A stretch of 64,000 nt of DNA from NCBI RefSeq assembly GCF_002443255.2, contig NW_019211456.1, positions 1,133,247 through 1,197,246 of the forward strand. Direction: 5' to 3'. The notes under the pieces are model-generated. The model worked only from the letters and a program-made list of their open reading frames with translations, was not told where the DNA came from and searched no databases. Below, one piece after another: positions 22,701 to 34,172 of the stretch (positions are counted from its first letter, which is position 1; every line of letters begins with the position of its first letter). This DNA comes from Varroa destructor. Lineage: Eukaryota > Arthropoda > Arachnida > Mesostigmata > Varroidae. Both the position numbers and the translations under genes were made by a program.

Positions 22701-23194
22701 TTCTAGGTCAATCATCATTTCCAATTAATCACACCTGAAAATCAGAGGGCTACGACCCGTTAAATGGTGTACGCATTTTCCGGACATCCTATTTACACCC
22801 TCGTTTCTAACAATGTTCACACATTAATCCAAAATTACTACATCTCCAGAAACGCTAAACAGCGGCCTAAGACAGTTCATCTTTTACCTGAAGTTGCTTC
22901 TATCGGTTGATCCAGCTTGCAAGGTTGGAAAGCAGATAAATAGAAATATGATAATATGGTCAGAAGTTAAAGTTAAAGATGGGCGCGGGTAGCGCAAGTC
23001 TAAAGGTTTGATGAACTTATATCAATCGCTGATTGTTCTAACGCAAGATGAACGGGGAAGCTTGCAGCGAGGGCGAATTATCAAGGTTAACAGTCTCAAA
23101 AAGACCTCGCGGTAGTTTACAAGCTAAGCAACGGAAAGAGATCTACATGCACAGAGAAAAAGGCTCCTTGTTAAGCAGAGGTGTGTGGTAACAA
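19769..23194. other. GC island at 20270-21290 in otherwise gene-poor DNA
   Basis: The island contains CAGCAG and GATGATGAC triplets, GC-rich mixed sequence and several overlapping frames on both strands (up to 103 codons, minus, 20301-20612) of arginine/serine-rich, low-information content. It resembles a promoter or 5' untranslated region more than coding DNA. A CAGGGTGT motif at 21888-21895, as seen at ends of some DNA transposons, has no convincing partner. Confidence 0.3.
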
Positions 23195-23335
23195 ATGGGA
23201 ACAGCGTTAGTGGCGTTCGCCTATCCGCTCGTCAACAATTGCAGCCTCTGGATGCTGCCGCTGCCACCGCTACTACTACCCGTCTGGATGGCACATTCTC
23301 GGTGTAGCCATCGCCGCTACTGCCCGCGATTCGCA

Positions 23336-23348
23336 CCCCCCCCCCCCC
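23336..23348. repeat. Homopolymer C13
   Basis: A run of 13 cytosines, then a T and further C; rare in this AT-rich window. Confidence 0.9.
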
Positions 23349-23957
23349 TCCCCGTTGTTCTAGCTGTAGGTGGAAGTAGGAACTCGGGGGTATTCAAAGG
23401 AAGATTGGAGGGCCCATATGAAGGGGGCAGTATGGGTTAGTTCAATTTGGTCGCGCACGCCATAACCGAGGCCAGTGAGCAGGAGGTGCAAATGGGGGTC
23501 ACACCAGTTTGCTCAGCCTTCGCTTCGAAAGCCGTGAACGCGTTGTTTCCGCCGCAAGTCCAAGAGGGAGAAGAGAAGCGTCGAGAGGGCGAGCGGGAGA
23601 GAGTCAGCGGTAGAGAGCTATGGCTGCGGTAGCTAGCTATAAGGAGCAGAGACTCGAGCACAGAGAACCGAGATAGATGAGAGATTGATAGAGACCCAAA
23701 GCGCTGCCGAGGTACGGCTGTACTTATATTGTGGTTGTCTAACAGTAGCCGCTAGTCAGAGTATAGAGCAGGCCCGTCGTTCATAACAAGCGATGGTCCA
23801 TTCCGTGTTCGCTTGCTCGCTTGTTCACTCGAAGGACACAAGGCCTATACCTGCGTGGAAGACTGTCGTAGTGATGCTGGTCCATGTCGGTTGCATGTTG
23901 CCCGTCTGTAGATGTGCCTGGGTGAGTGAGCGACCGCGTGCGCGCATGTGCATACGT

Positions 23958-23979
23958 GTGTATGTATGTATGTATGTAT
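23958..23979. repeat. (TGTA)n microsatellite
   Basis: About five TGTA units. Confidence 0.85.
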
Positions 23980-24327
23980 ATGAATATGCGTGCGTGGGCG
24001 GGAGAGTGGCTGGTTGGATGCAGGTGGTGCAGTACGGGCAGGAAGGGAAATTCATGGGATTGGTGGTGTGGAACAGCGGCGCTGGGAGCGACGCTGAGCG
24101 AAGCAGCCCAAATAGTTATAGGGAACGGGAGAAAGTAAGGAGGAAGGCGGCAGGGGGAGAAGAAGGTACTGTCTAGAAGCAGACAACCGTTTAGGTGGAA
24201 TAGTTGAGCTTAGGCTACGAACGAAGACGCTCCGCGCGCCCTATGCCCAGAGCCAGATGCTGCTTCGCTTTCTTAAAAAAAGAAGCGGTATACTCAGCTT
24301 CGCTGCTAGACATACCTATGTGGACAA

Positions 24328-24480
24328 AATCAATCAATCAAACGCATTTATTTATCCTTGTCAGGTAGCGTTCAAACATTTGAAATACATTAATTCCTAA
24401 CAATTTGGCGCAATTAACTTCATATGCTGCACTATACACATGACGGCTTTACGAGCCACGCTAACGCTCAAGTCAGAAGC
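24328..24480 (-). mobile_element. Probable 3' end of a LINE with (ATTG)n tail
   Basis: Read on the minus strand, the sequence runs through ACGCTACCTGACAAGGATAA and ATAAATGCGTT, then ends in three or more TTGA/ATTG units. A 3' UTR ending in GATAAATAAATG followed by a TTGATTGA microsatellite is typical of several arthropod non-LTR retrotransposons. Only the tail is recognisable and the body upstream (towards 24480 and beyond) is unreadable, so family and true length are unknown. Confidence 0.4.
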
Positions 24481-25474
24481 GGGTTCCGGGATTAGTCCGA
24501 ACCCTGGGGTTCATGGAATTATTTAGGATTCAAGAATTATTGCACCTTATACTATGTTACTGCTGTTCTTCGATTTGCTACCAGACCAGACGGACGAGGT
24601 TATCTACACCTGGTACAAATGTATTATTTATCAAATTTGTGAAACTTCTGAAGCAATGGCGGAAACCGTAAACTGTCACTACATGCCTGTTAGCTCGGTC
24701 AATTGCTACCCAGGTCTCGTTCGTCATATCTTTCATTTAGTGAAATCTGGCAATTTTTTTTCAAATGTTAGAGCTGATGGTAGATTGAAACGGTGACGGA
24801 GACCCTACACGAACAGTGGCGTCATCGCCAGTCGATAGATAGGCTTCCCATCGGCTGTGTGGTCAAATCCCGTGGTTCTGTAAAATAACGAGTCCTTTGT
24901 TTCGTTATACGGTTCGTTTTTAATTAGCATGTGTCTGCGGTCAGTGAAGAAGATGTAATGCATTGCAAGTTATAATTGGATTATTTTAGCTGAATTTTAT
25001 TGCCTTAGGTCATGTCAGGCCGATGGTCAAACGCAATTCATTGGCCGTAATCGTACAACGATTAACATTTCTTGTTGTATCCACAAGAATCCTAAATCAA
25101 AATTGTCTGTAGCGGCGCCCCATGACTGCATTATGATACAAAATCAATGTATAATCATCTTATATGTACTACTACGGTTGCCTCTTAACGGGTCGCTGGT
25201 GTGAATACAGGCGGACGCTCGCTACGTACAGGAGGTATGGAGTAAGTAAAAACCGTAGAGATGAAAGTTACCCCTAAAGGGCTGTCTTAGCTTAAAAGCA
25301 GGAGACGAACTATGTTTGCATAGTGCAGTCGTTAACAAAAGAGACAAAAACATGTTTGTGCCCAAACAACATTATTAAGTTATTCAGTTGTATTGATGTC
25401 GTAGCATGCATTAATATGTACTGCCTATGTTATTAGCTACCTCATTCTCTTATCTACTGCAAGAAGTGCTTCGA
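24481..25474. other. No gene recognised; possible SINE trace near 24830-24880
   Basis: An 80-codon frame from a true ATG (24554-24796, plus) has no recognisable motif. Near 24850 GGTCAAATCCCG resembles a polymerase III box B but lacks a matching box A. A mini-segment near 25211-25241 ends at GTAAGT, without an acceptor tract. Confidence 0.3.
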
Positions 25475-25596
25475 ATTCTACGTGCAATTCTGCTGTGTTG
25501 GTTCGTAGCGATGCTTCAGGCGACTGGTCACTTCCAGCTTGAAATAAGGTGTGTCTATGCCCGGTCTCGAACCTAGACTACCTCATTAGCTGTCGC
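25475..25596 (-). mobile_element. tRNA-derived SINE, copy 3
   Basis: On the minus strand: box A-like AGCTAATGAGG (25581-25591), box B-like GGTTCGAGACC (25563-25573), then GGGCATAGACACACC and a body with AAGCTGG, CCTGAAGCATCGCTACGAAC and CAACACAG. These follow the same order as copies at 18.1 and 42.9 kb. The A-B spacing is very short, so the anticodon part of the head is deleted. It is oriented opposite to the 18.1-kb copy. Confidence 0.6.
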
Positions 25597-25814
25597 TGAG
25601 TTTAATAGGCAAACATGCCATTGCCATTGTCACCGAAGCTACCATCTATCATCTACCATTGCCTGAAACCTACGTCGGAGGAGTCTTTCTTTGAAAGGCG
25701 ACATTTCTTATAAGGCAATACCAGGAGCTGTCAAACCCTCGAGGCGAATTGCCACTGCCACCAGTTGGGACGACACAAAATGTGCGTCTCTAGCTATAGC
25801 AATAGGTAACTATT

Positions 25815-26540
25815 AGTGTCAGATCACCGTCGTGTCGGTGGGATGCTTTCGTCTGTTCCAACCGATTGGCAGGAGTAGCGCGTCTTCGTATATCGCCCCG
25901 GTTATGTAGGCGCCTTTGTCCGCCCGCTACGATCAGAGCAAAGGTAGAAAGGAGATTTATTTATGCTACCACCAGAGGCGAGTTACGGACTACGTGCTTC
26001 AATTGATGCGACGTTTGTCTCGAGAATCGCTCTACTTCAACGTCAGGTTGTTCGTAATGCCTTCTAATTGTGATCAAGCTCTAGGCAGATTGAATTTCCG
26101 TTCCTTTCATGGTCAGAACAAACAATGGCGCATAAACAGAAGAAAGTTCTGTAAATATGAAAAACTTTTCTATGCTCTACGTCTATCATCCGTCGACATT
26201 AGATCTCGCTACCTCGTAGTAATTTAAACGGGAGTATCTGCTTGCTCAAATCAAAATGTCCGTTTTGATGACTGTTTGGAGAACGAGAAATTGACCTCCA
26301 ATCAGGGCTCAGGCGCACTGCTTCGTTGAGACTCTGATCTCATCGAAGCATCACAAAACTTAGTGGATTTGTCTGGCAGACAGTGTCCCATCCCTCACGA
26401 AGGTGTCACTTTTTCTGACTTTGTAGAAAAATCTCGCCGAATACCGTCCGTTTGCCACCTTGTTCGTGCGTGCTGTATCCAGTGGCTCAAAACAGCTCCC
26501 AATAGCGTCCGTCGGCGGCTGATCATCAATTGAAGATCCA
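25815..26540 (+). pseudogene. Unrecognised broken ORF, one frame with three internal stops
   Basis: One plus-strand frame stays open for about 240 codons apart from stops near 25894, 26225 and 26330; about 14 would be expected by chance. Readable parts include VTDYVLQLMRRLSRESLYFN, SNQNVRFDDCLENEKLTSNQ and VTFSDFVEKSRRIPSVCHLV. Residue use looks protein-like, but I cannot name a family. It lies directly beside the minus-strand SINE copy at 25.5 kb. A decayed gene or element is the favoured reading. Chance cannot be excluded, because many frames were examined. Confidence 0.25.
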
Positions 26541-26755
26541 TAAGGACACTCTCAAGTTCCCTTTGTCGCGCCGGCAACACCGACCTCACTGGAAGCAACC
26601 AGCGACGTGTGAAGCTGCGGGGCGAGGTAAAAGCGAGCTTCTAACAAATTTCCTTGTAATAGCTTTTTTGTTATAGCAGTCTTCTCCCACTACAGCGTCC
26701 ATGGTGATTTGGTGGACAGGCACTGCTAATAGCTAGTGAGCCACAAAGAAAGCTA

Positions 26756-26775
26756 TTAGGTTAGGTTAGGTTAGG
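26756..26775. repeat. Interstitial (TTAGG)4 tract
   Basis: Four exact TTAGG units. TTAGG is the ancestral arthropod telomere repeat. A tract this short inside unique DNA is usually interstitial (break repair or chance) and does not mark a chromosome end. Confidence 0.9.
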
Positions 26776-27008
26776 TAGTTGATACCTGCCGTTTGGCGTC
26801 GATACCGACACTCGTTGCACCGTTCAGCTTGGCGGCCCCAACGCGTACATCTATCGCCGGCCTTCGGTCAATGTGAAGTTAACGTGGAACACCCCACCGG
26901 GAGCTTTGTACAATTCGAAGTATCCGTCTTCTTACTCTTCATAGGCAGAACTCCTAAACTTAAAATATATATAAGAAGAATCTTCAAAGCATTACGCGCG
27001 CCCACAGA
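26776..27008 (+). CDS. Candidate exon ending at a strong donor
   Basis: Immediately after the TTAGG tract (which ends ...GGTAG, acceptor-like) a frame stays open for 77 codons and runs into ACAGA followed by GTAAGTG, a near-perfect donor at 27009. Without the donor the frame would stop at that same TAA. The peptide contains RRYRHSLHRSAWRPQRVHLS and a hydrophobic FVQFEVSVFLLFIG at about residues 43-56, followed by basic residues. There is no ATG start, so it would be internal. No family is recognised. Confidence 0.25.
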
Positions 27009-29184
27009 GTAAGTGAACTTCTACTGCTCCTAACGATACCTTTCAAACCAGAGAGAGATGCTACTTATAATTTATTTAAAAATTCGTATATAAATCAGGT
27101 TTACAAACAGAAGTTAACCGGTTTGCTCAAGAATAACCGTAACTTCTTTGCCAGGGTTCGCTTGTATGTATCAGCTTGTTGTTAATTTGTTCGTTACCGC
27201 GAATGATAGATAATGCGCGAGCCGCTTATAGTGATGCTCCGGGGGCAAAAAGCACACGGAACCTTTATTTTACGATACTGTAGCGGTGTCCCGTAGAACG
27301 CAACTACAATGCGATCAGCACATCATAACTTGTAGAACATTTTATAGAATTAAAAAATCACCACGGGCTGATAAGCTGTGCTAAAATTGTGAAACAGTAT
27401 TTCTATAGCGATGGCTACTATTTGCTGGTGTGTGTACCGTAATAAGCACTCATATGATGGATGTGGTCGTAGTCAAGAAAGATTATACTGCTAGCGTACT
27501 CAGTAAAAACTGCCCACTTCAATAGAGCAGAGGTAGCAGCTAGATAGAACCCGGTAGAGCTGCACTCGCCGAGAGCGCCTGATAATAATTTCAACACTTT
27601 TCAAAAGACGCAACTGGTCGCGACACAGTTATTTTGTTCTTCCTTCTATATCAGGGATATATCTGCAAAGATCAGAGATGAGGGTGAACTAGGTCGGCGC
27701 CCTTGGGCCGGGTTCATTCAATAGGACCGTTCAGAACCTCGCAGCACAAAGTAACGGGAAAACGTATCAGTACTTCTCCAAGCAACTCTGGTGACTGTGT
27801 TTTATTTTATTTTATAAAAAAAAAGATACAGTTACACATTAAATATTGTTACTGCGTCGTCTTTATTCTGCTTGACAAACAGATAACAAGACAAACAGAC
27901 AAGAGAAACAACGCGATGCCAGAGAAATGATCTATCTATCTTGAATCAGGCGGATGGACAACGAATACATAGAGTGACTCTATTGTAACAAACGTTAGGT
28001 GATATGGAACTTGAAAGGCCTTTCCATGCTTACGGACACGGTCAAATGCGGACGCACTGAAATGATATATCCTCTCTCCGTCGATGCATAAGCCTTGGCA
28101 AGGTCTACCGGGGGCGCCATACTTTTGTGTGCAAATGTAAACGCGGGTTGGTCGTTGTTATTGTTTTACGTAGATATTTAATGGCGCTGTCTATTTCTTT
28201 GCCTGCATTTGTCCAAGCATCTGCGAGTGTATCATTAAAATCACGAAACGTCAATTGTTAGTTTGACGAATCTTTACCTGTGCCTGGACAGTAGAGGAGA
28301 AAATTCCCAGAGCTCTTTCGGCGTTTACAACGGTTGTACTAACGATGACGACAATAGAATGTGAAGATATTAATAATGTGTGTAGAAGATGATTTCATCG
28401 TATATTATAAAAACAGTCCTTCCTTAAAAACAAAGAGAATAAATAGAACATAAGCATGAATTGTTACAGTTATCTTCGGGTGCAGCTATATCGCAGCGGT
28501 TTACGAGCCTCATTGTTTATTTAAAGTCGGGCTATGTAAGCCGACGTAGTCGTTCTAGTCTGGGCTCGTGTAAATAATGTGGCCTGATATTTTACAAAGC
28601 GTTTCTCAGTCTAACGTCTCAGTATGTAGATGGAAAAACGCGTATCCAAACGGACGCTCTCAAAAAACGCTTCTATCTTATATTGCGACAATCGAAACGA
28701 TTCCTGCACTCGTTTATTCACTCGTCGGCTCTATGCGTCCCCTTGTGTTTATGAGAATGTTTATGAATATAAATAATAACGTAGTGAAGAAGCCCCTGTT
28801 TCGGACAGATCTCTCCATCAAAACAGGTATGAAAACATCACAAAATAGTAATAATAACCATTTGACTGTTGTTGTTTGGGGCTTTTCCTCGTAGTGTTTT
28901 CGTTCGTATATCATTTTAGTGTGCAATAGCTTCTATTATACGCGCTCAGTTGTAGGCTACTCAGTAATTTGGGACTAGTGCCTTCATCAAATCCGACGAG
29001 GATCGAGGTAGTGGTGCAGCAAACAGATCCCATGTTTGTATTAGTTATGTTCAATTCAGTCATTAACTAATGCTATCGGCAATGACACCGACATTGTACC
29101 ACGCGCCGCCGACGATCACTATAAAACAGGACAGGTAAATGTTAGGTTAATAGACCGCATCACCGAAAGGACCAATTGTCGCGT
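27009..29184. other. No gene recognised
   Basis: AT-rich with scattered 60-105-codon frames lacking motifs (the longest at 28577-28894, plus, from a true ATG). No repeats of note. Confidence 0.4.
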
Positions 29185-29245
29185 AGTGATAGCTCAATGG
29201 GCCTTCGATCTGTGCGAGTTCACACGTTCTTATATGCCAACTGTA
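29185..29245 (+). mobile_element. Partial tRNA-derived SINE head
   Basis: GTAGTGATAGCTCAATGG (box A at 29190-29200) matches the head of the 18.1-kb SINE (GTGATAGCTTAATGG). The expected box B position reads CGAGTTCACACG, badly mutated, and the body is not recognisable. It is probably a truncated or very old copy. The match is short, so chance is possible. Confidence 0.35.
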
Positions 29246-31114
29246 TGGTATAGATCTACGATACTTTTACATTTGACTGCGACCGTTACACGGAGCTACA
29301 CATCGTCAACGAGTCTGGAAGCAAGCGAAAGATCAAAACTTTCTTAGAAACAACAGAATTGATTTTCTAGATTTCGATACGTTTATTTTAGGAAGAAAGC
29401 GGGAATCTGAACGCAGTAAACCGCTCGGTCTGAAAGTTCACTAAAGCAGTTGCCATCGGCCCATCATTTTTAATTCCAGTGGCTCCTATTCTAGGATCAG
29501 ACGTTTAGGTGACAGACAAATGTTCTATGTGTATTGCCTATGATCCAATGATGATGAATGAGCCAATACTAATAAAGAGATAACATTTTACCTAATTTGG
29601 GGCTCTTTCCCACCAGTATTTTTGGGGTAGCCTACGAGATTAGAACAACTCCTTCGTGTCCGGTTATCAAGTGTCTGCAACAAATAAACTTATAGCCAGT
29701 GAGACGTTGATTAGTAACGGATCAAACGAATAAACAAACAAACATTTCTTACCTGGCTCTATAGTTGTTTACCTGTATTCTATTCATCGTTATCAGTATT
29801 TGGGCTAATTTGGTCGCTACTGAAACATCTGCGTAAGATATAGCGTTAGAGCTACGCAGGCCCACACTAAAAAACATGTGAGGTTTCGATAACAGCAAAC
29901 GTTTTAACATGATATGTTCGCTAGCTAAGCATGTGCTGGATACAACTCAAACAATTGATTTTGCACCCCCCTGGGGGTCACAATAATGACGGCAGTCAAA
30001 ATGTATGCGATTCTACATAAGCTATAACTAAGTTAACTGATTGTTACGAAGTCTGCCAATTCTTACCTTAAAAACAAGTGGAGAAAAAAAATAAGCTGAC
30101 TTTGTCAACGCGCGCAATGCAAATTCATTGAAAGAACGCCTCGGACGTGTCATAGGGAGGAGAGCGTAGTAAGTATGTCTTCCAACATGGAACGATGACT
30201 TTCAAAAAATTCTGACATACGTTTGTAGATTTAACCGTTACAAAATAACGCTATGTCAGTCTTCACAGCTTTATATTACTTGGCAAATCTCTCCATTTCA
30301 ACTAATACTCCTTATATACAAATAATGCTCGTTAACACAATACTGAAAAACTAGGTTATATATATATAGGTAGATGTTCCCGTGGCTCGTCCCGCGAGAG
30401 TCACTTCATTGCTATCCTTAAATGATATAGGTAGAGTAATAAACAAGCGAATTTTATATAAAAAATACACATACATGCCGCTCTATCGAAACGGTAGGAA
30501 TTCATATTGTATTTACTCAATTGTGAAGACCTGTGAAGTTGAAGTCATAAGTTTATAACGATTTGCAGGAATGAAAGCATGAATGAATACACATTTAGTC
30601 CCGATTCAGTGTTGAAAAGTCTAACCCGGGCATCAAATAGTTATATATATAGATGTTCTGCGCTTCCTAGCCGACCACCGCTGGTTTTACCCTTAACATC
30701 TGCTATCATATTTTACCCAAGGGATAGTACAGGTCGGCAACAACAACATCCGCAGCAGCGATCGTTACCTCCCGCAGCGTCGAGCTTTAGCCGATCTCGT
30801 CGGTGGCGGGTGCTATGCGATGGTTATGTAGCAGCCTGCTATAGCCACAGGGGCAACAAGGCTCTCTTCTCGATCGAGACAGCACCATAGATTAACATTG
30901 GCAGTAGTAGAAGTATTATAGTCAGAAGTTCATTTTGTGTCTGCTTCTTCAGTCGCTCGAACTTCTTTACTACTGCTACCGCTGTTTCGTACGGTCCATT
31001 GCACCAGGAAAAATTTCACTTAATATCAATATATCGTGTTTTAACGCTGGTGTCACTGGTCGCATCCGAAGTAGTGTTGCCTATGGCCACCCCGCGGTTT
31101 AAACCGAAATGATA
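29246..31114. other. No gene recognised; GC-richer patch at 30640-31000
   Basis: The patch carries CAACAACA and CAGCAG triplets and a 103-codon plus-strand frame from an ATG (30579-30890) that is Ser/Pro/Arg-rich with no domain. A small GC hairpin (ACCCC/GGGGT) lies at 29964-29978. Confidence 0.35.
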
Positions 31115-31137
31115 CACGCACGCACGCACGCACGCAC
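31115..31137. repeat. (CACG)n microsatellite
   Basis: About five to six CACG units. Confidence 0.9.
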
Positions 31138-32726
31138 ATACACGTCCACGGTCAGAGAGATTAAAAGCATTAGAACGCTAAATGTGCGATGTCGCGCTGA
31201 TGGATACTTGAGAGCTACGAACGAATTACGAACAAAAAGCACCTTAGAATATCGAATGCTCCTTAAACAGCTTAAAGCAACTGGGACTCGCTTTAAACAC
31301 CTTCAGTCGCGATAATCATATAGAGAGACGTGCGTTCGTCGGGCACCCAAGCGCTATCAAGTGGGGTTACAGGATACGTGGTATTCCTTTGGCAAAATTA
31401 ACTAAAAAAAAGCTTGATGCCAGACGCTAACCCAAGCAGAGAATTTTCAAAACAAAAACATTGCTATATGCGTATAAGAAAAAAGCATCTAGGAAAAATC
31501 CAGGAAAAAAGCCACACACGACGTTCGGAGGGAGATGACAGTGACGAAAGAACGATTCAAAATATTTCGAAGTGTTTTAGCCCAAAAAAGCGGTTTCTTT
31601 TTTACCGGAAAAAGACAGCTACGAGAAAAACAATAATTGGAAAAGTTTACGTGTAATACAATAGAAATGATACGGTAAAATTCAACCAATACATTATACA
31701 ATCGCTTGTGCTCGTTAAAATTGAGCTGTAAGCACAGAAACCTTTTATTGATAGCTAAAGAAGAGGAACTCTTCTTCCAAGTACTGAGAAAAATCAGTGC
31801 AAGATGTACTGTCATCATTATCTTATTATGTGAAGATCACAATTGCATTCAACGACTTTCACCGATTCTACTGTTCTTATTGCTAATACACATTTACCAA
31901 TACGCAATAAACAACAAAGGCGTTTAATCATGAACTTCCCGATTGATATGGCCCAGATAGGTCTGTAGGGTCCTACTATAGCTCGATCGGTAATTATGGC
32001 GTCTGTTGCCAATTGCTTTGATTGTAGGCTACCGTCAACAATTGTACGAAGCGTAGTTGATTCACGTTACGTAGCAATTAGCAGCAACAGGACTCAGCGT
32101 AGCGCGACTGAGACCGAAACTGCATGCTCACACAACATGAAAATATTTTGGCCCTGTTCGTCCTACCTGAATCGGGACAAAAAGAACGGTTATGTTCTGT
32201 CCGTCTGCGCCTCGATGCCTCAGTCCGTCTAAATTTTCGTTATCCTTTCACTTTCTTCTTGCCTCTCCCGTCTGGCTCTCTGTCTATTTGTGTGTGTGAG
32301 CGCGTGCTTGAGCCGTGTACGTAGTCTGCGTATGACGACGGTGGTTCTTTGACTGCGACCACTTCCTATTTCCGGTCCCATTATGGCTACTCAGTATTTT
32401 CAGAAACTGCCTACGACGGGTTAATTGTTGATTATTAGAGCGATTAAGAGCAATAATCGTTGACGCCTGATCTTCTTCATGCTTAGATACGTATTTCTGT
32501 TGGGCCATTTTCTGTGTGGCCATTGCTATTATTGCGCCATATATGCTCAATGATTAAGCGTTATCCGCAGCAATTGTGAGATATGTTTTTAATCAGACAA
32601 GGATCATTTCAAATAGGACAAACATTATTAGCATAGTGTAGTATTTATTTGCGGATCGTGCTGTTTTACTAAGTGTATATGTAGTAGCAATATGTACTGG
32701 ATCGGCGCCGCACTATAATTTATATT
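31138..32726. other. No gene recognised
   Basis: Overlapping lysine-rich and leucine-rich frames on opposite strands at 31414-31818 mirror each other and reflect A-rich sequence. A pyrimidine-rich, GT-rich stretch lies at 32230-32320. Nothing diagnostic. Confidence 0.4.
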
Positions 32727-32772
32727 TAAAATACCCGCTATTTATAAATTAAAATATCCGGTATTTATAAAT
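32727..32772. repeat. 23-bp tandem duplication
   Basis: Two adjacent 23-bp units (32727-32749 and 32750-32772) differ at two positions; a third copy starts (TAAA) and is lost. Confidence 0.9.
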
Positions 32773-33660
32773 TAAAGTAGGTGTTCATTCGCTATTTTTA
32801 ACGTTTGTTAGTTCCCTCTCTGTCCCTAGATCTGGAGAGGAATTGGGGAAATGGTTGGGGTCCTCTAAGCGTCATCATCGCATCCCGTTATCGGATCAGC
32901 GAATATATGATCGCTGAGTGAAACAAAACGCAACAGGGCAGTAATAACACTCTACTGCTGCTATTCGGAACAATATTTTTGATGCAATTACGGTATCGCA
33001 CTAGTTACTCGTTGAGGTGGAATTAGGTGGTAACCAGAACAAATTTCAACTGATTAAGATAAGAAGCAAGCAATGAACAGCGTACAGAAATAGCGGAAAG
33101 CATGTTTGCCCCCAACTTTGCTGACCTCAGCAACCGACGATCAGCCGTCAACTCGCCGTCGCACCACCGACTCTAGCCAACAGCAGCCGCTAGTCGATGG
33201 GAGGCAGTAATCTCGGATTGCGACCCCCATCATCATGTGGGGTCACCATGATCACGTTTGCTCACTTTTGGATTCAGTTTTTTCGGGCGCTCGTTACGGT
33301 GGTCGCTAAAGACGTTGTTTGTTGTACTATCTGTGTACATATGTGTATTCGCGGCGATGACAACGGGTGTCTGCTATTACCGGTAGCATTTGTAATTGTT
33401 GTAATGACAAAGATAGTAAAAGCAGAACTCGTAGTGATTTTCTGCGGTTGTTTAATTTAGGCTTGGCTGGTCCTACGAGGTGCTGAGGTGCGGCTGGCAG
33501 CCGGCAGACGAAGACAGAAGCACTTCAAAAGCTCTAAGAGGACTCCTGTGGGTGATTGGCTTCGCAGAAGGACTCCTGTTTGTTTTTTACTAGCTTTGTC
33601 GATGGCTACCGGCCTTATTTAGGCTTGTGAGCTTTGTCCTCCTCAATGCCCATAACTATA
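32773..33660. other. GC-richer patch at 33100-33500, no gene confirmed
   Basis: An 87-codon plus-strand frame starts at the ATG at 33197. Its second half is rich in Val/Ile/Cys, possibly membrane-spanning, but no family or splice site supports it. Its start region holds a small inverted repeat (GACCCC/GGGGTC). Confidence 0.3.
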
Positions 33661-33680
33661 ACACACACACACACACACAC
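33661..33680. repeat. (AC)10 microsatellite
   Basis: Ten AC units followed by CC. Confidence 0.95.
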
Positions 33681-33844
33681 CCTAATTCGCGATTGTGGGC
33701 ATGAGTAGTAAGGGGAAATACGATAACCCTCAGAGAGGTTAGCGGGTGCCACTGAGTGCCGGATGAAGCACTGCTTGTGCTACGTCAGTACACAGTTACC
33801 TCAAGTTGTTGAGGCCTCAGGGGGTAACAACATCAACTAGCAGT

Positions 33845-33860
33845 AGCAGCAGCAGCAGCA
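33845..33860. repeat. (AGC)n trinucleotide repeat
   Basis: Five AGC/CAG units preceded by an interrupted CAGTAG. Confidence 0.85.
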
Positions 33861-34103
33861 TCACAGGATGCGGGAATCACCCTGAGACCTTCCAAGATAT
33901 TTTCTTTACCTAGTAGCATATTAACTACTGTGACGAGCGCAAACGTGTCTGTAGGGTCTGCGATGGCTATTTTGTGTAAACGTACAAAATGTGCACGCCC
34001 GCATGCACTACTCGTCCACTAACGGCCTTCGTCTGCGGTCAGTTTCATTAATTATCATCGTATAAAGTTCCATTTCCAAAGTACGGCTAACGTCAAGAAA
34101 CGT

Positions 34104-34172
34104 AGAGTTCTCAGAACTCTTGTATTGGAAAAAAAAACAAAAAATTCAATTTTGATATATTTTTTTTCCAAT
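34104..34172. repeat. Two adjacent hairpins
   Basis: First: AGAGTTC (34104-34110), loop TCA, GAACTCT (34114-34120), perfect. Second: 34124-34136 pairs perfectly over 13 bp with 34160-34172 (ATTGG followed by eight A, against eight T and CCAAT), loop 23 nt. The A/T run explains part of the second stem; the ATTGG/CCAAT ends do not come from it. Confidence 0.7.

Larger units (their letters stand above)
23195..24300. other. GC-rich island with C13, purine-rich and TGTA tracts
   Basis: Includes a run of 13 C (23336-23348), a GAGAGGGCGAG-type purine stretch (23565-23620), a (TGTA)n tract (23958-23979) and a 127-codon plus-strand frame from an ATG at 23793. That frame has a good donor-like site (CTGG followed by GTGAGT) near 23921. 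The composition suits a promoter or 5' untranslated exon. The frame has no recognisable domain, and its second half is just the translated microsatellite. Confidence 0.3.

Noticed and set aside
21888..22802. CAGGGTGT at 21888 and ACACCCTC near 22795 as terminal inverted repeats of a DNA transposon with the ORF at 22094-22327 inside
   Set aside because: Only seven bases match between the ends, no target duplication is seen, and the ORF shows no transposase signature.
23793..24176. 127-codon plus-strand frame as a gene
   Set aside because: Half of it is a translated TGTA/GTGCG microsatellite, and both strands are open over the same stretch.
26756..26775. Chromosome end or telomere
   Set aside because: Only four TTAGG units with unique sequence on both sides; interstitial at most.
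31414..31818. Overlapping 80- and 109-codon frames on opposite strands
   Set aside because: Lys-rich against Phe/Leu-rich mirrored composition is what A-rich DNA gives by chance.
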